Source: RCIO01 sp035555795
Lineage (GTDB): Bacteria > Pseudomonadota > Alphaproteobacteria > Rhizobiales > Rhizobiaceae
Reading direction: 5' to 3'
NCBI GenBank assembly: GCA_035555795.1
Contig: DATMGE010000048.1
Location: forward strand, 1-64,000
DNA: 64,000 nt
Positions 37,031 to 45,004 of this stretch are shown piece by piece. The translations under genes were made by a program, and so were the position numbers. The notes beneath the pieces were generated by a model, which was not told the DNA's origin, searched no databases, and saw only the letters and a program-made list of their open reading frames with translations. Positions within the stretch are counted from its first letter, which is position 1; each line of letters starts with the position of its first letter.

Positions 37031-37897
37031 ATGAACATTCTCGTCACCGGCATTCTGCTGAGCGGCACCTATGCGCTGATCGCGCTCGGGCTGACGCTGC
37101 AATATGGCGTCGCCCGCATCATGAATCTCGGCAATGGCGAGACGCTGGTCGCCGCCTGCTTCGTGGCGTTCTGGCTCTATACGGGACTTGCGATCAATCC
37201 GCTCCTCGGACTGCTGCTGATCGCGCCCACCGCCTTCGTCATCAACTGGGCGATCTACGCCGTCGCGCTCCAGCCGCTGGTAAAGCGCGCGAAGAATCGC
37301 GGCCAGCTCGAATCGGATTCCATCCTCGCCACCTTCGGCCTGCTCTTCCTGCTGCAGGGACTGATGCTGCTGGCCTTCGGCGGTGAATACCGCTCCTACA
37401 CCTTCCTGGCCGAACGCTTCGACATTTTCGGCTATTCCTACGGCCTGAACCGGGTGGTGGCCTTCGTGGCGGCGGCCATCATCGCGGCGGCACTGTGGTT
37501 CTTCCTCTACCGCACGCGGCAGGGAACGGCGCTGCGCGCCGTGGCGGTCGATCCGAACTCCGCCAATCTCGTCGCCATCGACGTGGCGCGCACCGCCGCC
37601 TTCGCCTTCGCGCTGGGCGGCGCGGTGACGGCCTGCGGCGGCGCGCTTCTGTCGACCTTCTACACCTTCAACGCCTCGATGGGCGTGGTCTTCACCATGA
37701 AGGCGCTCATCATCGTCATCATGGGCGGCGTGGGCGACCTGCGCGGCGCGATCCTCGCGGCCATCATCCTCGGCGTTTCCGAGACGCTGGTGGCGAGCCT
37801 CATCGACCCCGGCCTGACGATGGCGGCGACCTATGGCCTGTTCATCCTCGTCCTGCTCTTCCGGCCGCAAGGCATCTTCGGGAGGGCCTCGTCATGA
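37031..37897 (+). CDS. LivH-type ABC importer permease
   Basis: A 288-residue integral membrane protein starting MNILVTGILLSGTYALIALG, the standard LivH opening (GLxLxYGVxRIMNLGNGE follows). About eight hydrophobic helices and the cytoplasmic coupling segment ending VFTMKALIIVIMGGVGDLRG are present. It forms the channel with the LivM-type partner, whose ATG overlaps its stop by four bases. The importer carries the solute captured by the upstream binding protein. Confidence 0.94.
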   Translation: MNILVTGILLSGTYALIALGLTLQYGVARIMNLGNGETLVAACFVAFWLYTGLAINPLLGLLLIAPTAFVINWAIYAVALQPLVKRAKNRGQLESDSILATFGLLFLLQGLMLLAFGGEYRSYTFLAERFDIFGYSYGLNRVVAFVAAAIIAAALWFFLYRTRQGTALRAVAVDPNSANLVAIDVARTAAFAFALGGAVTACGGALLSTFYTFNASMGVVFTMKALIIVIMGGVGDLRGAILAAIILGVSETLVASLIDPGLTMAATYGLFILVLLFRPQGIFGRASS

Positions 37898-38880
37898 GCG
37901 GCTTCCTCAGCGATCTCAGGAGCGAGGAAAAGCGCTCGCTCGCCATCGGCGCCGTCATCGTGGCCGTCGCGGCGCTGCTGCCCCTGTTCGATCAGGGGTT
38001 CTACCTGTCGATCTCGGTCAACATCATGCTCTATGCGGCACTCTGCACCGCATGGTCGCTGTTTTCCGGGCCGACCCATTATGTCTCGCTGGCCACCGCC
38101 GCCTTCTACGGCCTGGGCACCTATTCGGTCGGCCTGGGCATCGACATCCTGCCCTATCCCGTGCTGCTGCTGATCGCGGCTTCGGTCGGCGCGGTTGTCG
38201 CCGGGCTGGTCGGTGCGATGACCCTGCGCATTTCGGGCGTCTATTTCGTCATCTTCACCTTCGGCCTTGCGGAATTCGTGCGCCAGCTCTTCACCTGGAC
38301 GCAAACCAAGTTCGCCACGGCAATGGGTCTCTACGTCTTCACCGACTTCATGGAGCAACACATCTACTGGATGCTGCTGGCGCTGACGGCTGTGGTGTTC
38401 CTCACCGGCTTCCTCATCAACCGCTCGCGCCTCGGCTTTGCCATGACGGTGATCGGCAATGACGAGACGGTGGCACGGCATGTCGGCATCGACACGGCGC
38501 GGGCCAAGATCATCCTGTTCATGGTGTCGGGCGCGTTCATCGCCATCGCCGGCGCCATCACCGCGCCGCGCTACACCTATATCGAACCGCCATCGGCCTT
38601 CAATCCGATGATTTCCTTCCTCGTGGTCATCATGGCGCTGCTGGGCGGCACGCGGCGACTGTGGGGGCCGCTGGTGGGCGTCATCCCCTTCACCATCATG
38701 ATGGACATCATCTCGTCGCGTTTCCCGAACCATACCTCGATCGTGATCGGACTGGCCTTCTTCGCCATCGTCTACCTTCTGCCGGACGGTGTGACGGGGC
38801 GGCTGGAGCAGCTGCGGACGAAGTTCCGGGCACGCAAGGCCGGCGACCATGCGCCGGCCATCGTGGAGAAGCAGGCATGA
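37894..38880 (+). CDS. LivM-type ABC importer permease
   Basis: A 328-residue permease with about ten helices; GPTHYVSLATAAFYGLGTYS and the coupling-helix segment LGGTRRLWGPLVGVI identify the LivM family. It overlaps the LivH-type gene (ATGA) and the LivG-type gene (ATGA), so permeases and the first ATPase are translated as a unit. The C-terminal tail is cytoplasmic and basic. Confidence 0.94.
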   Translation: MSGFLSDLRSEEKRSLAIGAVIVAVAALLPLFDQGFYLSISVNIMLYAALCTAWSLFSGPTHYVSLATAAFYGLGTYSVGLGIDILPYPVLLLIAASVGAVVAGLVGAMTLRISGVYFVIFTFGLAEFVRQLFTWTQTKFATAMGLYVFTDFMEQHIYWMLLALTAVVFLTGFLINRSRLGFAMTVIGNDETVARHVGIDTARAKIILFMVSGAFIAIAGAITAPRYTYIEPPSAFNPMISFLVVIMALLGGTRRLWGPLVGVIPFTIMMDIISSRFPNHTSIVIGLAFFAIVYLLPDGVTGRLEQLRTKFRARKAGDHAPAIVEKQA

Positions 38881-39611
38881 GCGCGCCGGTCCTCTCCGTC
38901 AACCATGCCCGCAAGCAGTTCGGCGGTCTCGTCGCCGTCAACGATGTCTCCTTCGAGGTGAGGGAAGGCGAGGTGATCGGCCTGATCGGCCCCAACGGTT
39001 CGGGCAAGACCACGATGCTCAACCTGATTTCCGGCGCGCTTGCGCCCACAGGCGGCGAGATCCGGCTGGCCGGCGAGCGCATATCTGGCCTGGCAGCGCA
39101 CCAGATCGCGCGCAAGGGCGTTGCCCGCACCTTCCAGCTCGTGCGCGTGCTGCCGTCGCTCAATGCCGAGCAGAACGTGATGGCGGGCGCGGTGTTCGGC
39201 CACCGCAAATTGTGGGGCCACGAGGCGCAGGAGCTCGCACGCAGCCTGCTCCATCTGGTCGGCCTCGCCGGGCGGGGCCAGATGCCGGTTTCGGCGCTGA
39301 CCTATATAGACCAGAAGCGGGTGGAGCTGGCGCGGGCGCTCGCCGCCGATCCACGCGTTTTGCTGCTTGACGAATGGCTGGCGGGGCTCAATCCCAGCGA
39401 GCTCCAGATCGGCATCGCGCTGATCGAGAAGCTTGGGCGCGAGGGCCGCACGATCATCATGGTCGAACACGTCATGGATGCGATACGATCGCTGTGCGGA
39501 CGTTGCGTGGTGATGAATACCGGCCGCAAGATCGCCGAAGGCGATGTCGAGGACGTGCTTTCCGACCCCGAGGTCGTGCGCGCATATCTGGGTGACGACG
39601 ACGATGCTTGA
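38877..39611 (+). CDS. LivG-type ABC importer ATPase
   Basis: ATPase of 244 residues: Walker A GPNGSGKTT, Q-loop in ARTFQLVRVLPSL, Walker B VLLLDEWLAGL, and a LivG-type signature LTYIDQKRVELARALA in place of LSGGQ. The H-loop is MVEHVMD. It ends with an acidic DDDD tail. It pairs with the LivF-type ATPase that starts eight bases before its stop. Confidence 0.94.
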   Translation: MSAPVLSVNHARKQFGGLVAVNDVSFEVREGEVIGLIGPNGSGKTTMLNLISGALAPTGGEIRLAGERISGLAAHQIARKGVARTFQLVRVLPSLNAEQNVMAGAVFGHRKLWGHEAQELARSLLHLVGLAGRGQMPVSALTYIDQKRVELARALAADPRVLLLDEWLAGLNPSELQIGIALIEKLGREGRTIIMVEHVMDAIRSLCGRCVVMNTGRKIAEGDVEDVLSDPEVVRAYLGDDDDA

Positions 39612-41643
39612 AATTCGCAACCTTGGCGTCCGCTATGGACGGCACATCGCGCTCGACGGCGTTTCCGCCACGGTCGAGAAGGGCGAGATCTGCGTCATCC
39701 TCGGCGCCAACGGCGCCGGCAAGTCGAGCCTGCTCAAGGCCATCGCCGGCATGGTCAGAGCCGAACCCGGCACCGAGATCGTCATGAACGGCCGCCCGAT
39801 CACCGGCCTGAAACCGCACCGGATCGTGGAGGAGGGCATCGCGCTGGTGCCGGAAGGCCGCGGCATCTTCGGCGACCTCACCGTGGCGGAAAACCTCCAG
39901 CTCGGCGCCTTCGCACAGCGCGCGCGGGCCCAGGAGGCCGAAACGCTGGCGCAGATCTACCGGCTGTTCCCCCGCCTTGCGGAGCGCAAGAAACAGATCG
40001 CGCGCACCATGTCGGGCGGCGAGCAGCAGATGGTGGCCATCGGCCGCGCGCTGATGTCGCGGCCCGACATCCTGATGCTCGACGAGCCGTCGCTCGGCCT
40101 GTCGCCGCTGCTCAGCAAGGACCTGTTCAAATCGCTCGCGGCGGTGGCGGAAACGGGCGTCGGCATCCTGCTGGTAGAGCAGAATGCCCGCCTCAGCCTG
40201 AAGATCGCCCGGCGCGGCTATCTGATCGAGAACGGGCTCATCACCGGCGAGGACACCGCCGCCGCGCTGATGACCGATCCGGCCGTCGTCAATGCTTATC
40301 TCGGCGGCAGGGCCGCGCCTTCGGCGCGCGGCGTCAAGAAAAGCGATATCCGCCTCCCCGCGCCCTTCGCCCTGCCGACGGCGCTCGACGCGATGAGCCG
40401 GCTGATGGGCAAGCTTGCCGAACGCGCCGGCCGCATCCATGCCGCCTTCATCCGCGCGCTACGCCGCGATGCGCCGGTGCCGAGCGCCTTCGCGGGACGC
40501 TACGATCCGCAGCTGGAAAGCGATCCGTGGGATGCGGTGGAACGGCCGGCGCCCGCCGCGCGGCCATCCGCACCAGACATGCCGCGCGCCGCACATGATG
40601 CGAAGGCCATCGCCGAGACCGCCGGGATGCTGGCCGAGCGCGCCGCTGCGCGCCTGTCGGAGCACCTTGCCGCCCGGCGCAAGGCGCTGCCCGCGACAAG
40701 CGGGAAAGACGAGGCCGGCGCCCCGACCTCGACGGCCTTCGTCGCGGCATCGCCTGCCATCTCGCGCCCCGCATTCGACCTCGATATCGCCTCGCTCGCC
40801 GCCGGCGCCGACCGGCGGTTGAAGGAGCATCTTGCGCGCCGCCGCCCTGCTATGCCCGCCGCGCCGGCTCCATCAGCGCCCCGCGCCGAGCCGGCGCCGC
40901 GCGACGAAGCTGGCATATCCGCCATGATCGAGAGCGCCGACCGACGGATGCGCGAACATCTTCATGCCCGGCGGACGCCCCCCGCGACCGCAGCGGCGGA
41001 GACAGCCGCAGCACCATCGCCTGCCCTTTCGGCGCCACCGCCGCCAGCCGCCGCGGAACGCGTGGACTATGAAGCCCTCGCTACCCTTGCCGGCGCACGC
41101 ATGCGCGTGCATGTCTCGTCTTTGCGGCAAGAGACGCCAGCGGCAGCGAAACCCGAACCTGCCGCCGACACACCGCCCGCCACGCGACCGCAAGCGGAGC
41201 CGGAATCCATCGACGATCTCGCCCGGCATGCCGGCGAACGGCTGCGCGAGCATCTTTCCGCCAATCGCGACGCCACGCTGACCGCCCGGGTGCGGCTGTT
41301 CGAGGAAGAGCGCCGCGAGCGCGAGGAAGCTCTCGCCCCGGCCGAGCCGGAGCCCGACAAGGCGGAGGATGACGCGCTGCCAATGCTGGGCCATAACAGC
41401 CAGGGCGTGCTGATCGACGAGGACGAGCCGGCCGTGCCGGCCGCACCGGAAGCTGCCGAATCCAGCTTCGACCTGACCCGACTCGCCTCGCGCGCAGCGG
41501 AAATCCAGGCGGCGCATACGGCGAAGCAGCGCAAGCGGCTCACCATCTTCAACTTTTCACCCGAAGGATGGTCCACGGGGGACGATCCGCGTAAGACCAA
41601 TCATGAATCCGCAACCAAGCGGAAAGAGCACAAGGAGGCATAG
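39604..41643 (+). CDS. LivF-type ABC importer ATPase with long C-terminal helix-repeat tail
   Basis: Residues 1-235 are a complete LivF ATPase (Walker A GANGAGKSS, signature MSGGEQQMVAIGRAL, Walker B ILMLDEPSLGL, H-loop region LLVEQNARLSL). LivF proteins normally end near residue 240, yet this one continues to 679. The tail carries at least six copies of a roughly 22-residue amphipathic helix with consensus LAxxAxxRLREHLxARR, starting near residues 334, 393, 436, 487, 534 and 622, joined by Pro/Ala-rich linkers of 20-50 residues. A further weaker copy lies near 262. The end is basic. I know no annotated domain with this pattern. It could bind a partner or regulate the importer; that is speculation. 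Confidence 0.9.
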   Translation: MLEIRNLGVRYGRHIALDGVSATVEKGEICVILGANGAGKSSLLKAIAGMVRAEPGTEIVMNGRPITGLKPHRIVEEGIALVPEGRGIFGDLTVAENLQLGAFAQRARAQEAETLAQIYRLFPRLAERKKQIARTMSGGEQQMVAIGRALMSRPDILMLDEPSLGLSPLLSKDLFKSLAAVAETGVGILLVEQNARLSLKIARRGYLIENGLITGEDTAAALMTDPAVVNAYLGGRAAPSARGVKKSDIRLPAPFALPTALDAMSRLMGKLAERAGRIHAAFIRALRRDAPVPSAFAGRYDPQLESDPWDAVERPAPAARPSAPDMPRAAHDAKAIAETAGMLAERAAARLSEHLAARRKALPATSGKDEAGAPTSTAFVAASPAISRPAFDLDIASLAAGADRRLKEHLARRRPAMPAAPAPSAPRAEPAPRDEAGISAMIESADRRMREHLHARRTPPATAAAETAAAPSPALSAPPPPAAAERVDYEALATLAGARMRVHVSSLRQETPAAAKPEPAADTPPATRPQAEPESIDDLARHAGERLREHLSANRDATLTARVRLFEEERREREEALAPAEPEPDKAEDDALPMLGHNSQGVLIDEDEPAVPAAPEAAESSFDLTRLASRAAEIQAAHTAKQRKRLTIFNFSPEGWSTGDDPRKTNHESATKRKEHKEA

Positions 41644-41646
41644 GCC

Positions 41647-43107
41647 ATGGCACGTGTATTCGAAGGCATGTTCATCGGCGGCGGATGGTCCGCCACCAAG
41701 AAGACGTTCAAGGACTATAATCCGGCCGACGGCTCGGTCTGGGCCGAGGTGCCGGATTCCGGCCGCACCGAAACCGCATCCGCGATCGAAGCGGCGCATG
41801 CCGCCTTCCCCGAATGGTCGAAGCTGCCCTTCTCCAAGCGCGCCCACTACATCCACAAGGCGGCCGAGATCTGGAAGCGCCGCCAGATGGAGATCATCGA
41901 CGCCATCCAGGCGGAAGGCGGCGGCTGGTTCGGCAAGGGCATGTTCGAGACCGGCTATGTGACGGAGGTCTTCGAGGCTGCCGCGGCATCGGTCTGGAAC
42001 CCGATCGGCGAAGTCATGCCTTCGGAATATGGCAAGGTCTCCATGGCCGTGCGCCGGCCGATGGGCGTGGTGTCGGTCATCAGCCCGTGGAACTTCCCCT
42101 GCATCCTCACCGCACGCGGCTTCCTGTTCCCGCTGGTCGCCGGCAACACGATCGTGCTCAAGCCTTCGGAAGAGACGCCCTATCTGGGCGGCCTGCTCTT
42201 CGCCGAGATCTTCGAGGAAGCCGGCCTGCCCAAGGGCGTGTTCAACGTCGTCACCTGCTCGCGCGACAATGTGCGCGAGGTCGGCGACGAGCTGATCGAG
42301 CACCCCTATGTGAAGGGCATCTCCTTCACCGGCTCGACCGCCGTCGGCCGGCAGATCGCGGCCAAGGCCGGCGCGCATCTCAAGAAGTGCTGCGTCGAGC
42401 TCGGCGGCAAGGATTCGCTGATCGTGCTGGAAGATGCCGAGATGGAGCGCGCCACGCAGGCGGCGAATTTCGGCTCCTTCATGCATCAGGGCCAGATCTG
42501 CATGTCGGTCGAGAAGGTGCTCGTGCACGAGAAGATCTTCGACGACTTCCTCAAGAAGTTCGTCGAGCGCGCCTCCAAGCTTAAGGTCGGCGACCCGACC
42601 AAGAGCAAGGAGCACATCATCGGCCCGCTCATCAACGACAAGCAGGTCGCCAAGGTGAAGGAGCAGCTCGAGGATGCCATCGCCAAGGGCGCGAAGGTGG
42701 TTCTGGGCGGCAAGATCGATGGCCGCTTCGTCGAGCCGACGATCCTCACCGGCGTGACCCCGGACATGAAGCTCTATCAGGACGAGACCTTCGGCCCCGT
42801 GGTACCGGTGATCCCGTTCCGCACCGACGAGGAAGCGGTCCAGATCGCCAATGACACCGAATACGGCCTGTCGGCCGGCGTCATGACCCGCGACGAGGCG
42901 CGCGGCCTCGCCGTCGTCAACCAGCTCGAAACCGGCAACTGCCATATCAACTGCTCGTCGGTGAACGACGAGCCGCATGTGCCCTTCGGCGGCTTCAAGG
43001 CGTCGGGCGTCGGCAAGCATGGCGGCCGCTGGTCCCTCGAGACCTTCACCGAGACCCGCTGGATCACGCTCGATCGGGGTGGCCGTCCCTATCCGCCGAT
43101 GTTCTGA
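41647..43107 (+). CDS. aromatic aldehyde dehydrogenase-like (vanillin/benzaldehyde type)
   Basis: A 486-residue NAD(P)-dependent aldehyde dehydrogenase: FTGSTAVGRQIAAKAG, catalytic Glu in CCVELGGKDS, catalytic Cys in MHQGQICMSVEKV, and VISPWNFPCILTARG at the cofactor site. It is a second paralogue of the enzyme at 34248, with about the same motifs but distinct sequence, placed as the last gene of the importer operon, three bases after the LivF-type gene. A T-rich terminator follows. Oxidation of an aromatic aldehyde is the likely role. Confidence 0.9.
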   Translation: MARVFEGMFIGGGWSATKKTFKDYNPADGSVWAEVPDSGRTETASAIEAAHAAFPEWSKLPFSKRAHYIHKAAEIWKRRQMEIIDAIQAEGGGWFGKGMFETGYVTEVFEAAAASVWNPIGEVMPSEYGKVSMAVRRPMGVVSVISPWNFPCILTARGFLFPLVAGNTIVLKPSEETPYLGGLLFAEIFEEAGLPKGVFNVVTCSRDNVREVGDELIEHPYVKGISFTGSTAVGRQIAAKAGAHLKKCCVELGGKDSLIVLEDAEMERATQAANFGSFMHQGQICMSVEKVLVHEKIFDDFLKKFVERASKLKVGDPTKSKEHIIGPLINDKQVAKVKEQLEDAIAKGAKVVLGGKIDGRFVEPTILTGVTPDMKLYQDETFGPVVPVIPFRTDEEAVQIANDTEYGLSAGVMTRDEARGLAVVNQLETGNCHINCSSVNDEPHVPFGGFKASGVGKHGGRWSLETFTETRWITLDRGGRPYPPMF

Positions 43108-43130
43108 TCGGGGTTCATTCGGAAGGCGAG

Positions 43131-43162
43131 GGGCGGCGAATATGCCGCCCTTCTTCTTTTTA
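43131..43162 (+). terminator. Rho-independent terminator of the importer operon
   Basis: Arms GGGCGGC and GCCGCCC with a GAATAT loop are followed by TTCTTCTTTTT, 24 bases after the aldehyde dehydrogenase stop. Confidence 0.85.
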
Positions 43163-43260
43163 TCGAATTGCGCAAGACCCCGTTGACCCTGCATGTTCAC
43201 CTGAACGAAGCCTTTCGCGACTATCCGTCGAATATCGAACGGTAGAGCGGGGTACGAAAC

Positions 43261-43692
43261 ATGCGAAAGCTCATCGCCTGTCTTGGCGTCACGCTGGCAT
43301 TGCTTGGCGGGTTTCCTGCGGTTGCTTCGGCCGCGAATGTCGTGGCCCGCGTCAGCATTTCAAACCAGACGATGACCGTGGTGCAGAACGGCGTGGTCAA
43401 GCACAGATGGCGTGTCTCCACCGCGCGCAAGGGCAAGGTGACGCCGCGCGGAAGCTGGACAGCCAAATGGCTGTCGAAGAACCATCGCTCCAGCCGCTAC
43501 AATAATGCGCCGATGCCCTATGCGATCTTCTACAGCGGCAATTTCGCCGTGCATGGCACCAACCAGACCAGCCGGCTGGGCCGCCCGGCATCCGCCGGCT
43601 GCGTTCGCCTCGACACCGCGAATGCGGCAAAGCTCTATTCGATCGCACAGCGCGTCGGGCTGAAGAACCTGCGGATCGTCGTCAGCCACTGA
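43261..43692 (+). CDS. L,D-transpeptidase (YkuD family), exported
   Basis: A signal peptide (residues 1-25, ending ASAA) precedes a YkuD catalytic domain. The hallmark reads HGTNQTSRLGRPASAGCVRL, with His98 and nucleophile Cys114. At 143 residues it is a minimal single-domain form. Such enzymes form 3-3 cross-links in peptidoglycan or attach proteins to it in the periplasm. It is a single gene, convergent with the aminotransferase. Confidence 0.93.
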   Translation: MRKLIACLGVTLALLGGFPAVASAANVVARVSISNQTMTVVQNGVVKHRWRVSTARKGKVTPRGSWTAKWLSKNHRSSRYNNAPMPYAIFYSGNFAVHGTNQTSRLGRPASAGCVRLDTANAAKLYSIAQRVGLKNLRIVVSH

Positions 43693-43710
43693 ACCGGCTG
43701 GGCTGCCCGG

Positions 43711-44901
43711 TCAACGCGCCGAGACCCACCGCGCCAGCCGATGCGCGGCGTCCTCCACCTGGTCCAGCCGGCGGTGGAAGCACAGCCTGAAATGCGCCGC
43801 GCCGCCCGCGCCGAAGGCCGTGCCGGGCGCCACCCCGACGCCGGCCTCGTCGACGATGCGGAAGGCCGCGTCATAGGAATCCGCCACGCCGTCTATCGCG
43901 AAGAACAGATAGAAGGCGCCCTCCGGCGGCGCCAGGCGCACCCTGCCGGTGCCGGTCAGGGCTGCGCAGACGATGTCGCGCGCCCGCCGCGCCCGCTCCA
44001 CCTGCTCGGCTACGAAGCCGTCGCCCTCGTCCAGCGCCGCGACCGCGCCGCGTTGCAGAAAAGCCGGCACGCCGGAGGTGGAATACTGGATAAGGTTCTC
44101 CACCACCTGCCCGAGCGAGGGATGCGCCCTGATCCAGCCCATGCGCCAGCCGGTCATGGCCCAGTTCTTGGAGAAGGTATTGACGAAGAGGATGCGATCC
44201 TCCGCGGCCATGATGTCCATGAATGAGGGCGCGCGCAGGCCGTCATAATAGAACTGCGTGTAGATTTCGTCGGCGATAATCCAGAGGCCCTGTTCGCGGG
44301 CGATGGAAAGCAGCGTGGCAAGCGTTTCGCTGTCGGCGGTCCAGCCGGTGGGATTGGATGGCGTGTTGACGAACAGGGCCCGCGTGCGCGGCGTGATCGC
44401 CGCCCGCAGCGCGTCCATATCGAGCGTCCAGCCCTCCGCGCCCTCGGTGAGTTGCAGCGGCACGGCATCGATGCCCGCGACGCCTGCCGCCCCGGCGAAG
44501 TTCGGCCAGGCCGGCGTGAAATAGATCACCTCGTCGCCCGCACCCGTCACCGCCTGCAAGGCAAGCTGGATCGCCTGCATGCCGCCGCCGGTGACGAAGA
44601 ATTCCTCCGGCGAGAAGCTGTGCCCGAAATGCCGCTCGTGATAGCGGGCAATCGCCGCGCGCAGATCGGGCACGCCGCGCTGCCAGGTGTAGAAGGTCTC
44701 GCCTGCGGCCAGCGCATCGGCGGCCTTACGCGAGATGAAGTCCGGCGTCGGCAGGTCGCCCTCACCCGCCCAGAGCGGAATGACGCCCTGCCGGCTGCGG
44801 CCATAATTGGCCAGCGCGACGATGCCGCTTTCGGGCGCCTGCCGGGCGGCGGGCCGCAGGCCGTCGAGAAGGCCGGTGGCGGGGGACGGAATCTGGTTCA
44901 T
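43711..44901 (-). CDS. class I PLP-dependent aminotransferase
   Basis: Fold-type I aminotransferase of 396 residues: the PLP lysine lies in NTFSKNWAMTGWRMGW, the aspartate in IIADEIYTQFYYDG and the Asn in NTPSNPTGW. The C-terminal FRLCFHRRLDQ holds the carboxylate-binding arginine. Both GTG 44904 and ATG 44901 are possible; ATG is preferred with GGAAG upstream. The amino-acid substrate cannot be told. It is downstream of nothing obvious and probably monocistronic. Confidence 0.9.
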   Translation of the reverse strand: MNQIPSPATGLLDGLRPAARQAPESGIVALANYGRSRQGVIPLWAGEGDLPTPDFISRKAADALAAGETFYTWQRGVPDLRAAIARYHERHFGHSFSPEEFFVTGGGMQAIQLALQAVTGAGDEVIYFTPAWPNFAGAAGVAGIDAVPLQLTEGAEGWTLDMDALRAAITPRTRALFVNTPSNPTGWTADSETLATLLSIAREQGLWIIADEIYTQFYYDGLRAPSFMDIMAAEDRILFVNTFSKNWAMTGWRMGWIRAHPSLGQVVENLIQYSTSGVPAFLQRGAVAALDEGDGFVAEQVERARRARDIVCAALTGTGRVRLAPPEGAFYLFFAIDGVADSYDAAFRIVDEAGVGVAPGTAFGAGGAAHFRLCFHRRLDQVEDAAHRLARWVSAR

Positions 44902-45004
44902 CACGCTGCTTCCGGTTGGCGAATGCGCGAACCGGTGTAGCTCATGTGCCTGCGATGCTTAAGTGCCGACCATTGGGCCAGCGGTTGACGCGCCGGCAAC
45001 CGCC

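Noticed and set aside
40300..41643. LivF tail as a chance read-through of a lost stop codon
   Set aside because: The tail keeps the same strong GC codon pattern and ordered helix repeats over 440 residues, which random read-through would not show.
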